This document shows positions 9,394 to 17,769 of a DNA stretch of 61,472 bases, piece after piece. The notes under the pieces are model-generated. The model was not told the DNA's origin and ran no database searches. It was given only the letters and a program-made list of their open reading frames with translations. The translations under genes and the position numbers were made by a program. The DNA is from Gudongella sp046224405 (GTDB taxonomy: Bacteria > Bacillota > Clostridia > Tissierellales > Tissierellaceae): NCBI RefSeq assembly GCF_046224405.1, contig NZ_JBJXRK010000011.1:1-61472 (forward strand), in the 5' to 3' direction. Numbering within the stretch: the stretch's first letter is position 1; every line of letters starts with the position of its first letter.

Positions 9394-10428
9394 TTATTCT
9401 ACGATCAACTGTTTTTCTTCTTTTGTAATAACTTCTCCAATAATTCCGAAATCAACAGGTGATTTGGAAAGACTGTCCAGCAATGCATCCACATTTTCCC
9501 TTGCAACTGATATCAAGAGTCCACCTGATGTCTGTGGATCGAATAGAATATCCCTTAGGTATTCTGGTACAGCTTCATCAATTCTAACCTTGTCACCTAT
9601 GAATTTTCTATTGTTGTAAGCACCTTCAGGGATCAAGCCCATCTGTGAATAATCCTTTGCTTCTTCAATATAGGGTACCTTGCTGCTGAAAATCCTGATG
9701 GTCACACCGCTCCCCTCTGCCATTTCCAGGCTATGACCCAACAGGCCAAAACCAGTTATGTCAGTTACGGAGTGAACATTTTCTGTGGCATCAATGGCAT
9801 TCTTGCCATGAATGTTCAAGGTGCCCATTGAAAGTATTGCCTTATTCTTGGCATTTTCACTTGCAAGCTCTCCTTTTATTGCAGTTGTGATGATTCCTAT
9901 CCCCAGAGGTTTAGTCAATACAAGTAAATCTCCAGGTTTCGCTGTATTATTTGCCTTCACCTTTTCAGGATGCACAAATCCTGTAACTGAAAGCCCATAC
10001 TTAGGCTCATCATCGGATACACTGTGACCTCCCACCAGTATGGCACCGGCTTCAGAGACCTTGTCATGTCCTCCTTTCATTATTTGTGTCAAAACTTCAG
10101 GGTCCAAACAATCCGGGAAACAGACGATATTCAATGCCAGCCTAGGTTCTCCACCCATTGCGTAAATATCACTTAGGGAGTTGGCTGCAGCAATCTGACC
10201 AAAGGTGTAGGGATCATCCACTACAGGAGTGAAAAAATCCAACGTTTGGATTATTGCCAACTCATCATTTATCCTATAAACTGCGGCATCATCTGATGAT
10301 TCAATTCCAACCAATAAATTATCATCGTTGGCTTTTGGTAAGTGGCACAGAACCTGTGCCAGGACATCCGGTCCTATTTTAGCCGCTCAGCCAGAGCTTT
10401 TTGTCATTTGGGTCAATCTATCTTCCAA
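9394..10428 (-). CDS. selD: Selenide, water dikinase; a selenoprotein with in-frame TGA
   Basis: Makes selenophosphate from selenide and ATP. A conventional ORF finder starts at an internal TTG (10314) and misses the active site. Reading upstream in frame gives S-S-G-TGA-A-A-K-I-G-P-D-V-L, so selenocysteine (residue 14, codon 10387-10389) replaces the catalytic Cys, and the essential Lys is residue 17. I place the start at TTG 10428 because AGGAGG sits seven bases upstream; an in-frame ATG at 10407 lacks such a site. The product is then 344 residues, the usual SelD size (E. coli 347). The ATP-grasp-like body with ESSDDAAV and DITGFGLLGH is intact. comEA ends 14 bases upstream. Confidence 0.95.
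10344..10386 (-). promoter_or_regulatory. Candidate SECIS element in selD
   Basis: Directly 3' of the selD TGA the minus strand has two consecutive hairpins: AGGAC/GTCCT with loop CGGAT (10361-10375), and GGCACAG/CTGTGCC with a GTT loop (10344-10360). Bacterial SECIS hairpins lie a short distance after the UGA with a G at the start of the apical loop. The second hairpin fits that description about 34 bases from the UGA; the first is closer. Which one binds SelB is not resolved. Confidence 0.65.
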
Positions 10429-10442
10429 CTTAAATCCTCCTA

Positions 10443-11045
10443 TCAGTTAACAGTAATAAGATCCTTGATCTGCTCAAATTTTGCATCACCTATTCCAGAT
10501 ACATTCATTATATCCTCAGGCCTCTTAAACTTGTTCTTCTCTCTATATTCTACCACCCTGCCTGCTATGACCTCTCCTATCCCAGGCAGGCTCTCAAGCT
10601 CCTGTTGTGAGCAGCTATTTATATCCAACAGTCCGCCACCTCCTGTGGAGGTATTCATTCCCGTTTCAATTGCCACCTCTTCCTGGTAGGATGGTATATA
10701 TATCTTATCCTCATCAACAAGTTTCTTAGCTAAGTTTATTCTATCCAAATCTGCCTGTTTGGTCAAACCTCCTGCCAGGTCAACTGCATCGACAACCCGG
10801 TCACCCTCAATGAGCTGGAATATTCCCGGGTGATACACCTGACCGCTTATGTGGACCATTATTACCTTTGGTCTTATATCTTCATTCTCGCCGTCATCCT
10901 CAATAGCTTCAGCTTCATGCAAACTCCTTACATCTGTGATTTCCGGCACCTTTTCCTTCAAAACAATCCTGGCTCCAAGTACTCCCAGGATCAGCACGAC
11001 TACACTAAGTATAGCTATTTGTTCTCTTTTTGTAAAGAATTCCAT
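10443..11045 (-). CDS. comEA: ComEA-type helix-hairpin-helix DNA-binding protein
   Basis: A 200-residue membrane-anchored DNA receptor. One N-terminal transmembrane helix (residues 10-27), an acidic linker, an SLBB domain (about 60-125) and a C-terminal tandem helix-hairpin-helix region (140-200) with LPGIGEVIAGRV and VSGIGDAKFEQI. This is the standard Gram-positive ComEA layout. It would present DNA to ComEC at the cell surface. The ATG is preceded by TGGAGGTATTGGACAT. It is the first gene of the run leading into selD, 14 bases apart, an odd functional pairing that probably only shares a promoter. Confidence 0.93.
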   Translation of the reverse strand: MEFFTKREQIAILSVVVLILGVLGARIVLKEKVPEITDVRSLHEAEAIEDDGENEDIRPKVIMVHISGQVYHPGIFQLIEGDRVVDAVDLAGGLTKQADLDRINLAKKLVDEDKIYIPSYQEEVAIETGMNTSTGGGGLLDINSCSQQELESLPGIGEVIAGRVVEYREKNKFKRPEDIMNVSGIGDAKFEQIKDLITVN

Positions 11046-11155
11046 ATGTCCAATACCTCCAGAAAATAGTATAGTATATTATTATATTCGACTTGTTTTG
11101 TGAAATTCCTTCTTTTTTTGAAATTCTAGAGCTTAAATAATCCATCTTTTTCTGG

Positions 11156-11161
11156 TATAAT
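11156..11161 (+). promoter_or_regulatory. -10 element of the carboxypeptidase gene
   Basis: TATAAT lies 46 bases before the TTG start of the D,D-carboxypeptidase gene. The -35 region at the correct distance (TTAAAT) is weak. Only the -10 is a strong match. Confidence 0.4.
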
Positions 11162-11207
11162 CTATATAGTCAGGTGGTACTGCAAAATATAGGCGAGGTG
11201 GTTTGAT

Positions 11208-12494
11208 TTGAAAAAGATATTGATATTGCTATGTATTGTTTTGATTACTGTTTCAAGCTCGGGAGCTTATGCCCAAGCCCTAGATATAGATGGAGAAGCT
11301 GCTATTCTCATTGATTATGACACCGGAGAAATACTTTTTCAAAAGAACAGTCATCTTAAGCTGTACCCTGCAAGCACAACAAAAATGATGACTGCGATAC
11401 TGGCTGTGGAGAACTCCTCCCTCAATGAGCTGGTTATGGTTGACCAGGAAATAGTGAGTCTTACAAAGGGAAGTCATATCGCCCTTGAACCTGGAGAAGT
11501 CCTAACAATGGAACAAATGCTACATGCATTGCTCCTTCCATCTGCTAATGATGCAGCTTTGGCAATAGCAAAGCATGTGGGAGGCTCAATAGAAAACTTC
11601 GTATCCATGATGAATCAAAAGGCCAACGAGTTGGGTGCCCTTGATACAAACTTTGTCAATCCAAACGGGCTTCATGACGATAGACACGTATCCTCAGCAT
11701 ATGATTTGGCTCTAATTGGTCGGTATGCAATGAACAGTGAAACTATTAGAAGCATTGTAGATACGGTTACATATGAAATACCACCAACAAATATAAAAAC
11801 TGAAACAAGATATTTTAAAATCACCAATAAGCTATTGTTCAGCTCAGAGCTCATAGACAAGGACGGAGAACTTGTTCCGGCCCGTTATGAACCTGCCTCT
11901 GGTGTAAAGACAGGCTATACCTCCCAAGCTATGAATTGTCTGGTTTCATATGCTGAAAAGAATGACCAGCGGCTTATAGCAGCTGTCCTTAAGGCCGATG
12001 GTAACATGGTATATTCAGACAGCCAGAAGCTACTGGACTTTGGCTTTGAAAATTACAGTAATACTGTTATAGCGACTAAAAATGAATTTATTGATAATAT
12101 AGGTATAACCGATGGAGATGCTCCTTTTATTGCAGGGATCCTGGATAGGGATATAAGTTACCCGGTTTCTGAGACAAATACAAACCTGATTGAAAGTAAA
12201 GTCACATTGAATGAAAATCTGAAGGCACCCATAGACAAGGGGCAAATCCTGGGCCAGGTTGAATACCTTGTGGATGGGAAGGTGATTGGAGGAGGAAATG
12301 TAATCTCCACAGCTTCGGTTAAGGTTGATCCACTTACCGTAATGCCTGGTAAACTATTGAGCAAGTGGTATCTGTTTGTATTTGGAGCTTATTTTATCAT
12401 GAGGGTTCTAATACTCCAGAATCGGAAGAAGAGAAGAAGATATTCGAGAAAAAGAAGGCAATCAATGTACAGAGTACCCTATGCACCTAAATAG
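11208..12494 (+). CDS. D-alanyl-D-alanine carboxypeptidase (PBP5/DacF family)
   Basis: A 428-residue low-molecular-weight penicillin-binding protein that trims the terminal D-Ala from peptidoglycan stem peptides outside the membrane. A signal peptide spans residues 1-22. The catalytic triad motifs are S56-T-T-K59, S112-A-N114 and K234-T-G236. A C-terminal beta domain (about 270-370) is followed by a hydrophobic segment near residue 385-400 and a very basic tail, so it is membrane-anchored. The start is TTG 11208 with GAGGTGGTTTGA upstream. It is monocistronic and bounded by the terminator at 12499-12531. It is close to sporulation-type DacF and vegetative DacA; the sequence does not decide which. 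Confidence 0.92.
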   Translation: MKKILILLCIVLITVSSSGAYAQALDIDGEAAILIDYDTGEILFQKNSHLKLYPASTTKMMTAILAVENSSLNELVMVDQEIVSLTKGSHIALEPGEVLTMEQMLHALLLPSANDAALAIAKHVGGSIENFVSMMNQKANELGALDTNFVNPNGLHDDRHVSSAYDLALIGRYAMNSETIRSIVDTVTYEIPPTNIKTETRYFKITNKLLFSSELIDKDGELVPARYEPASGVKTGYTSQAMNCLVSYAEKNDQRLIAAVLKADGNMVYSDSQKLLDFGFENYSNTVIATKNEFIDNIGITDGDAPFIAGILDRDISYPVSETNTNLIESKVTLNENLKAPIDKGQILGQVEYLVDGKVIGGGNVISTASVKVDPLTVMPGKLLSKWYLFVFGAYFIMRVLILQNRKKRRRYSRKRRQSMYRVPYAPK

Positions 12495-12498
12495 AATC

Positions 12499-12531
12499 TA
12501 AAAGGCCAGGACAATGTTGTCCTGGCCTTTG
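12499..12531. terminator. Bidirectional terminator between carboxypeptidase gene and ridA
   Basis: AAAGGCCAGGAC is repeated in inverse as GTCCTGGCCTTT with a six-base loop. A-rich and T-rich flanks allow it to serve both convergent genes. Confidence 0.85.
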
Positions 12532-12537
12532 TATATC

Positions 12538-12921
12538 CTACTTTGCTACTGCAACAGCCTCTATTTCTATTACTCCATCTTTGGGAAGTCTCGCCACTTC
12601 AACAAGGCTTCTAGCAGGCTTGTGATCAGTGAAAAATTCTGCATAAACCTCGTTAATGGCTCCAAAATTGTCCATATCCTTAACAAATACGGTTACCTTT
12701 ACAACGGTCTCAAGGGAAGCTCCACCTTGCTCAAGCACAGCTTTGACATTGTTCAAAGCAAGTCTTGTAGCCGCTTGGATATCTTCCTGTACCAGCTGAC
12801 CTGTTTCTGGATCGATTGGCAGCTGTCCTGATGTATAGACAAAATCTCCCACCCTTATACCCTGTGAATAAGGTCCAACTGCTGCAGGTGCTTTTTCTGT
12901 TGCCAATGTGTTGATGTTCAT
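12538..12921 (-). CDS. ridA: RidA family enamine/imine deaminase
   Basis: A 127-residue YjgF/YER057c/UK114 protein. It hydrolyses reactive 2-aminoacrylate and related imines released by PLP enzymes. The family motifs are clear: GPYSQ near residue 16-20, SGQLPIDP (31-38), and R104 in ARSLVEVA, the substrate carboxylate-binding arginine. Length is typical and the protein should be a cytosolic trimer. Its start codon shares one base with the rsfS stop, so the two are cotranscribed. It ends at the shared terminator. Confidence 0.95.
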   Translation of the reverse strand: MNINTLATEKAPAAVGPYSQGIRVGDFVYTSGQLPIDPETGQLVQEDIQAATRLALNNVKAVLEQGGASLETVVKVTVFVKDMDNFGAINEVYAEFFTDHKPARSLVEVARLPKDGVIEIEAVAVAK

Positions 12922-13274
12922 TATTTCTCCTCCTTTGAAATTTTCTCATATTCTGACCACAATCTTTCTAGATTGTAATACTCCCTTTCATCTCTGTGGA
13001 ACAGGTGAACTATAACATCTTCATAGTCAAGAATAATCCATCTTGCACTACCGTATCCCTCTTTGGTGGTTAATGTATGAAACCCAGCTTCCTCCATTTT
13101 ATCTTCAACCTCATCAGCTATTGACGTGACCTGATTGGAAGAATTTCCACTGGCTATTACAAAATAATCAGCAATTGTTGTCAACTTACCAACTTCCATT
13201 GTTTCGATGTTAAAGCCCTTCTTGTCATCAATTGCCTTCTGGATTATTTCCAGTTTTTTGTTCAACTCAGTCAT
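12921..13274 (-). CDS. rsfS: Ribosomal silencing factor RsfS
   Basis: A 117-residue DUF143/Iojap protein that binds L14 on the large subunit and blocks subunit joining under starvation. Recognised by DYFVIASGNS and GSARWIILDYEDVIVHLFH, the most conserved parts of the family. Length is normal. It sits in the common Firmicutes order obg, yhbY, nadD, yqeK, LCP, rsfS. It is followed directly by ridA with a one-base overlap. Confidence 0.95.
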   Translation of the reverse strand: MTELNKKLEIIQKAIDDKKGFNIETMEVGKLTTIADYFVIASGNSSNQVTSIADEVEDKMEEAGFHTLTTKEGYGSARWIILDYEDVIVHLFHRDEREYYNLERLWSEYEKISKEEK

Positions 13275-13296
13275 TATATAATCGACCCCCTTTGGT

Positions 13297-14160
13297 TTAT
13301 TTAATTCCTATATCTATCAACAGTTGCTCAGTTTCATTGTGATCGTGAATAAAATATGATAGGCCCTCCATCATTTTTGCACTTCCCGGCAAGGTGTACC
13401 CATTTATTTTATCCATATCAAGCCTTAAGCTCTGAACACCGTAAATAACCATTTCAAAAAACGAAATGTTTGTCTCCATATTATTATTGTATATACCTAT
13501 CATGCCGGGAATTTTAGAGATATTCCCCAACTTTATGCTTTGCCCAAAAAGCTCCTTCATAAACTCCTGCTGTGCTCTCACTCTTCCCAGGTCTGCATCC
13601 TTGTAGCCCTTTCTGAACCTTAGATATTGAAGTGCCTTTTCTCCATCAAGTGTCTGTTCCCCTTCCTTCAAGTCAATATGAAGTGGCGGATCTGCCACTG
13701 GATCTGAATATTTCATGTCCATCGGCACATGAATATCCACCCCTCCTACAAGGTCAACAAACTCCTTTACAAGCTGATAATCAGCTAAAACATAGTGATC
13801 CAGCTCTATGCCCAGCAGATTCCTTACGGTGCTTAAGGTAAGCTCCGGTCCTCCGTATGCGAATGAATGATTAATCTTTTCAGGACTCTTTCTGCCTTCA
13901 ATAGGTGCCCTGGTGTCTCTTGGAATTGATATTATGTTTATTTCTCCTGAAGAGGTGTTCATATCCACAAGCATAATCGTATCTGACCTGACACTGGAAA
14001 CCTCACTGTAATCACTTGAGTCTATGCCAAGAAGAAGGAATCTTTCATGATTCTCCTTTGAACCCATGAAGCCTCCGGCTAAAAACAGCAAGGAGAGAAA
14101 AATCAAAAATGATACCACAAACACTCTAATAAACACACTATTATTTTTACGCTTTTTCAT
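13297..14160 (-). CDS. LytR-CpsA-Psr (LCP) family protein
   Basis: A 287-residue cell-envelope protein with one N-terminal membrane anchor (about residues 10-30) and an extracellular LCP domain. LCP enzymes transfer polyprenyl-phosphate-linked glycopolymers onto peptidoglycan. Visible family motifs are LLLGID and SVRSDTIMLVDM near the start, ISIPRDTR, KINHSFAYGG, and LQYLRFRKGYKDADLGRVRAQQ, which supply the conserved Arg and Asp residues. GGGGAGAATATAA precedes the ATG. It overlaps the end of yqeK by 14 bases. Which polymer it attaches cannot be told. Confidence 0.92.
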   Translation of the reverse strand: MKKRKNNSVFIRVFVVSFLIFLSLLFLAGGFMGSKENHERFLLLGIDSSDYSEVSSVRSDTIMLVDMNTSSGEINIISIPRDTRAPIEGRKSPEKINHSFAYGGPELTLSTVRNLLGIELDHYVLADYQLVKEFVDLVGGVDIHVPMDMKYSDPVADPPLHIDLKEGEQTLDGEKALQYLRFRKGYKDADLGRVRAQQEFMKELFGQSIKLGNISKIPGMIGIYNNNMETNISFFEMVIYGVQSLRLDMDKINGYTLPGSAKMMEGLSYFIHDHNETEQLLIDIGIK

Positions 14161-14731
14161 TTATATTCTCCCCTAAACGCTTTCCAAGGAGAAAGTTTCT
14201 CGCATGTACAGTGTTCACATGGATAATGCTCTTCTTCTTTAAAAGGTATGATATGGTACTGTCCAAAGCCATAAAAATAGCTTCATCCAAGTCCTCCAAA
14301 GCCTTGGCTCTTATGATCTGGATCCCTTCAAACTCTCTTCCAGGCTCTATGAAATCCGCCAAGAAAACTATCTTTTCAACAGTTGTCATGTTCTCTCTTC
14401 CTGTTGTGTGATATGTAATTGCGTTTAGGATTTCCTGATCTCCAATATTGAAGTATTCCTTAACCATTCTGGCTCCCAATGGGCCATGAATAAGCTCTGT
14501 GCTTGTGATTGTAACATCGTCAAGCTTAAGGCCGTATTCTTTAGCCAGTCTTAGAGACTCTTCCAGAGTCAGGTTCTTCGCAAAATCATGCAAAAGGGCT
14601 GCAATTTTCACCTTGTCCTCCGGTGCCTTGTGCCTTTTGGCCAAGCTAAGGGCCTCTTCAACTACACTAAGAGTATGGTTCAGTCTTTCCTCTCCAATTC
14701 TATCTTTTAAAACCTCAATTATTCTATCCAT
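14147..14731 (-). CDS. yqeK: YqeK family HD-domain hydrolase, probable diadenosine tetraphosphatase
   Basis: A 194-residue HD-superfamily protein; characterised YqeK proteins split Ap4A symmetrically into two ADP. The metal-binding HD pair is H48-D49 in LLHDFAKN, and later conserved residues appear in ELIHGPLGA, ITYHTTGR and VFLADFIEPGR. I start it at ATG 14731 rather than further upstream, because the longer reading would overlap nadD and the ATG lies right after the nadD stop. It sits in the conserved nadD-yqeK-rsfS neighbourhood. Confidence 0.92.
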   Translation of the reverse strand: MDRIIEVLKDRIGEERLNHTLSVVEEALSLAKRHKAPEDKVKIAALLHDFAKNLTLEESLRLAKEYGLKLDDVTITSTELIHGPLGARMVKEYFNIGDQEILNAITYHTTGRENMTTVEKIVFLADFIEPGREFEGIQIIRAKALEDLDEAIFMALDSTISYLLKKKSIIHVNTVHARNFLLGKRLGENINEKA

Positions 14732-14732
14732 T

Positions 14733-15338
14733 TCATTCCCCTTTGTATAAGGATTCCCTTTTGATCTCTTCAATAAGGATATCCGGAATCATATACTTTA
14801 CTGATTGGCCCTTATTTATCCTATCTCTGATTTGGGTTGATGATATCTCAACCTCCGGACCTTTACTCCTATTGATTTTAAAACCATAACCATTCCTCAG
14901 ACTCCATAGTTTTTCCTCAATTTCTTCCTCGGAGTGGGTGCCACGGCCATACATTATAAAATCAATCTCTTTGGCAATTTCCTTGAAATTTTTCCATGTT
15001 TCAAGCTCGAACAAGGTGTCTGTTCCAATTATAAAGTAGAGCTTCTCATATGGATATTCTATACTCATCTGCCTTATTGTGTCAATTGTGTAGGAATACC
15101 CTTCCCTTCTAAACTCAATATCACTCATCTGAAAATATGGATTATCCTCAATCGCCAGTTCCACAAGTCGCATTCTATAGCTAGCATCAATAACATCCCC
15201 ACCAATTTTGTGTGGTGGATTGGCGGATGGTATATAAATCACTTTATCAAGATCCCACTCATCCCGAATGTATTCCCCTACAAGCAGATGACCCATATGA
15301 ATTGGGTTAAAGGTTCCACCAATTAATCCAATTGCCAT
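14733..15338 (-). CDS. nadD: Nicotinate-nucleotide adenylyltransferase
   Basis: A 201-residue enzyme that adenylates nicotinate mononucleotide in NAD synthesis. The N-terminal nucleotidyltransferase motif GGTFNPIHMGH (residues 7-17) supplies the HxGH-type active site, and the C-terminal EISSTQIRDRI is the matching ISSTxIR motif. ATG 15338 has GGAGGGATATA upstream; a longer in-frame reading lacks a ribosome binding site. It is one base away from the yqeK start. Confidence 0.96.
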   Translation of the reverse strand: MAIGLIGGTFNPIHMGHLLVGEYIRDEWDLDKVIYIPSANPPHKIGGDVIDASYRMRLVELAIEDNPYFQMSDIEFRREGYSYTIDTIRQMSIEYPYEKLYFIIGTDTLFELETWKNFKEIAKEIDFIMYGRGTHSEEEIEEKLWSLRNGYGFKINRSKGPEVEISSTQIRDRINKGQSVKYMIPDILIEEIKRESLYKGE

Positions 15339-15397
15339 TATATCCCTCCTTCTCCCAGATGACATAGGACTTCAGAAATATCTGAAGCCCACTATCC

Positions 15398-15688
15398 CTA
15401 GGGAAGCACGATTGTTTTGTTGTCCTTTGATTCCCTGTAGATTACAAATCTTCTTCCAATACTTTGTACAAATTCTGCATTAAGTGTCTCGACAAGCTCC
15501 ACCGCTACATCAGTGGGGTCAAGAACACTGTTTTTCAATACGCTTACTTTTACAATCTCTCTTGCAGTCAGAGCATCATCCACCTGCTTGACAAAATTCT
15601 CTGTCAAACCATTCTTTCCCAGCTGAAATATTGGGTCTAGATTATGTGCAATGCTCTTTAAATAACTTCTCTGTTTTCCTGTTAACAC
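15398..15688 (-). CDS. yhbY: YhbY family CRM-domain RNA-binding protein
   Basis: A 96-residue single-domain CRM protein associated with large-subunit assembly. Recognised by LTGKQRSYLKSIAHNLDP at the N-terminus and by the GKNGLTE loop, the GxxG RNA-binding loop. I start at GTG 15688, just before LTGKQ, with AGAGGAAGTG upstream; this gives the usual length of about 96 residues. A longer in-frame reading runs back into obg. The gene follows obg by 16 bases, a common linkage. Confidence 0.93.
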   Translation of the reverse strand: MLTGKQRSYLKSIAHNLDPIFQLGKNGLTENFVKQVDDALTAREIVKVSVLKNSVLDPTDVAVELVETLNAEFVQSIGRRFVIYRESKDNKTIVLP

Positions 15689-15704
15689 TTTTTCACTTCC
15701 TCTT

Positions 15705-16976
15705 CTATTCAAAAAATTCAAATTCGTAATCACAGATGAATACTGAATCTCCCTCGGTTATCCCCAGTTCCTTCAGCCTGTCAATGACACCTTTCTTTCT
15801 TAGCATCTCCTGAAAATATCTCAGGGAATCAGAATCATCCATATATGTGGATCCCAGGAGTCTTTCCATGAAATCTCCCTCTACAATGAATCTTTCATCC
15901 TCTTTTCGGACAATTATTTCATCACGTCTGGGAGCAATGGCTTCCACATATTCTTCATCATAAGTTTCGTAAGATGTCTCAGTATTCTCCAGAAGATTCC
16001 AAATTGCATAAACCAATTCCTGAATTCCTTCCTTGGTCGCTGCTGAAACCTCGAGAACCTGATGCCCCTTGGGTATGAATTCTTCCTTTATTCTATCAAT
16101 CCATTCATTGGATGAGGGCAGGTCAATCTTGTTTGCAACTATTATCTGAGGCTTGTCCCTCAGCTTCTCATTATATTGAAACAGCTCTTCATTGATCTTG
16201 TGGAAATCATCAATGGGATTTCTTCCTTCGCTACCGGATGAATCCAGTACATGGACCAGCACCCTGGTTCTTTCAATATGTCTCAGGAAATCATGCCCAA
16301 GACCTGCTCCCTGTGAAGCGCCTTCGATAAGTCCAGGTATATCAGCAATTACAAAGCTTTTTTCTTCCCCTACCCTTACCACTCCAAGATTTGGTTTTAG
16401 TGTAGTAAAATGATAATTTGCTATCTTTGGCTTTGCTGCTGATATTGTTGATAATATTGTTGATTTCCCAACATTTGGAAACCCTATCAAGCCGACATCA
16501 GCCAAAAGTTTCAGCTCCAGAACGATTTTTCTTTCCTGCCCCTTAGTCCCTGCCTCAGCAAAACCAGGTGCCTGGCGGGTAGCTGTGGCAAATTTTGCAT
16601 TTCCACGTCCACCTTTACCGCCTTTGGCAATCACAAATTCCTGACCAGGCTCCTTCAGGTCAACTATAACCTTACCAGTCTCCTCATCCTTTATCAGTGT
16701 ACCTACCGGCACCTTAAGGTAAGTGTCTGAACCATCCTTGCCAAATTGCTTTTTTGCCCTGCCGTCTTCACCGTTTTCTCCTACGTAGGACCGTTTATAT
16801 CTAAAGTCCATTAACGTTCTTATTCCTTCATCCGCATAGAGTATTATGGAACCACCTTTTCCCCCATCTCCACCATAGGGGCCTCCAGATGGCTCATACT
16901 TTTCCCTTCTCCATGCAACTATACCATTTCCGCCTTTTCCTGCCTTAACAGATATTTTTGCAACATCAATAAACAT
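15705..16976 (-). CDS. obgE: GTPase Obg (CgtA)
   Basis: A 423-residue ribosome-assembly and stress GTPase. An N-terminal glycine-rich Obg fold (residues 1-158, with KAGKGGNG and GGDGGKGG), a central GTPase with GFPNVGKST, DIPGLIEGAS and NKIDLP, and a C-terminal OCT domain (about 345-423, characteristic of Gram-positive Obg). The start is ATG 16976, giving MFIDVAKI, with GAGGATGATGG upstream. It is separated from rpmA by a terminator, so it is transcribed apart from the rplU operon although adjacent to it. Confidence 0.97.
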   Translation of the reverse strand: MFIDVAKISVKAGKGGNGIVAWRREKYEPSGGPYGGDGGKGGSIILYADEGIRTLMDFRYKRSYVGENGEDGRAKKQFGKDGSDTYLKVPVGTLIKDEETGKVIVDLKEPGQEFVIAKGGKGGRGNAKFATATRQAPGFAEAGTKGQERKIVLELKLLADVGLIGFPNVGKSTILSTISAAKPKIANYHFTTLKPNLGVVRVGEEKSFVIADIPGLIEGASQGAGLGHDFLRHIERTRVLVHVLDSSGSEGRNPIDDFHKINEELFQYNEKLRDKPQIIVANKIDLPSSNEWIDRIKEEFIPKGHQVLEVSAATKEGIQELVYAIWNLLENTETSYETYDEEYVEAIAPRRDEIIVRKEDERFIVEGDFMERLLGSTYMDDSDSLRYFQEMLRKKGVIDRLKELGITEGDSVFICDYEFEFFE

Positions 16977-17086
16977 TACCATCATCCTCATTTACATTAT
17001 TTATACATTCTGGGTCTTAGCCATCTATTATTTGTTACCCCAAAAAGCACCTTTAACACTGTTCTTGGGAAACATCAGCTCCAATA

Positions 17087-17120
17087 CAAAAAAATTAAAG
17101 CTTACCAGACGGTAAGCTTA
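17087..17120 (-). terminator. Terminator of the rplU-prp-rpmA operon
   Basis: AAGCTTACC and GGTAAGCTT pair around a four-base loop (17098-17119), followed on the minus strand by a T-run. It lies between rpmA and obg. Confidence 0.85.
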
Positions 17121-17124
17121 AAAT

Positions 17125-17415
17125 TTACGCTAATTCTTCTCGAGGATAGACGCTAACTTGTTTCTTGTCGCGACCTTTTCTTTCATATTTAACAACACCA
17201 TCAACTGTGGCAAATAATGTATCATCCCCACCTATTTGTACGTTGTTACCTGGATGGATTTTAGTTCCTCTTTGTCTTACCAAGATATTTCCTGCCAATA
17301 CAAACTGTCCATCTCCTCTTTTGACACCAAGTCTCTTAGACTCACTGTCTCTACCGTTCTTTGAACTACCTACTCCTTTTTTAGAAGCAAACAATTGTAA
17401 ATTCAATTTAAACAC
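17125..17415 (-). CDS. rpmA: 50S ribosomal protein L27 with Firmicutes-type N-terminal extension
   Basis: A 96-residue protein. The start is GTG 17415, preceded by GGGGAGGTGGAACTC, giving a leader MFKLNLQLF followed by ASKKGVGSSKNG, the mature L27 start. This nine-residue extension is cut off by the Prp protease after the Phe in many Firmicutes before L27 can reach the peptidyl-transferase centre. prp is the gene just upstream and overlaps by eight bases. A longer upstream reading is only the prp tail in another frame. Confidence 0.97.
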   Translation of the reverse strand: MFKLNLQLFASKKGVGSSKNGRDSESKRLGVKRGDGQFVLAGNILVRQRGTKIHPGNNVQIGGDDTLFATVDGVVKYERKGRDKKQVSVYPREELA

Positions 17416-17767
17416 GAGTTCCACCTCCCCTATATTCAAGAGTGATATATTTAGGGTAACTTTCTATCATTGATTTGATTCCGACCTCGTAGGTCCTTAA
17501 TATCACCTGGACATCGGATAAATTACCGTTTCCCATTTCTGTATCCATATTCACCTTCATATAGCCCATATTATCGTCAACCTTGTAGTCAAGGCTTGCT
17601 TCATCTATGCCGGCTACTTCTACAATGGCTCTAAGAGCCGTGTAACCCAAAACCGATGCAGCCGCACATACAATATCTTCTCCATATGGTCCATATTCCG
17701 CGTGTCCTGACATCTCAAAGGATACCATGTTCCCTGTTTTGTCAGTTTCAATTATTACCTTGATCAT
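17408..17767 (-). CDS. prp: Ribosomal-processing cysteine protease Prp
   Basis: A 119-residue cysteine protease that removes the N-terminal extension of L27. The catalytic pair is H22 in GHAEYG and C34 in EDIVCAAAS, in the order and spacing known for Prp. It lies between rplU and rpmA, the standard place for the gene, and its substrate carries the matching LNLQLF/A site. It has ATG 17767, two bases after the rplU stop. Confidence 0.95.
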   Translation of the reverse strand: MIKVIIETDKTGNMVSFEMSGHAEYGPYGEDIVCAAASVLGYTALRAIVEVAGIDEASLDYKVDDNMGYMKVNMDTEMGNGNLSDVQVILRTYEVGIKSMIESYPKYITLEYRGGGTRV

Positions 17768-17769
17768 AA

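Noticed and set aside
9394..10314. selD called from the internal TTG at 10314 (306 residues)
   Set aside because: That start has no ribosome binding site and omits the catalytic motif; the in-frame TGA upstream is better read as selenocysteine.
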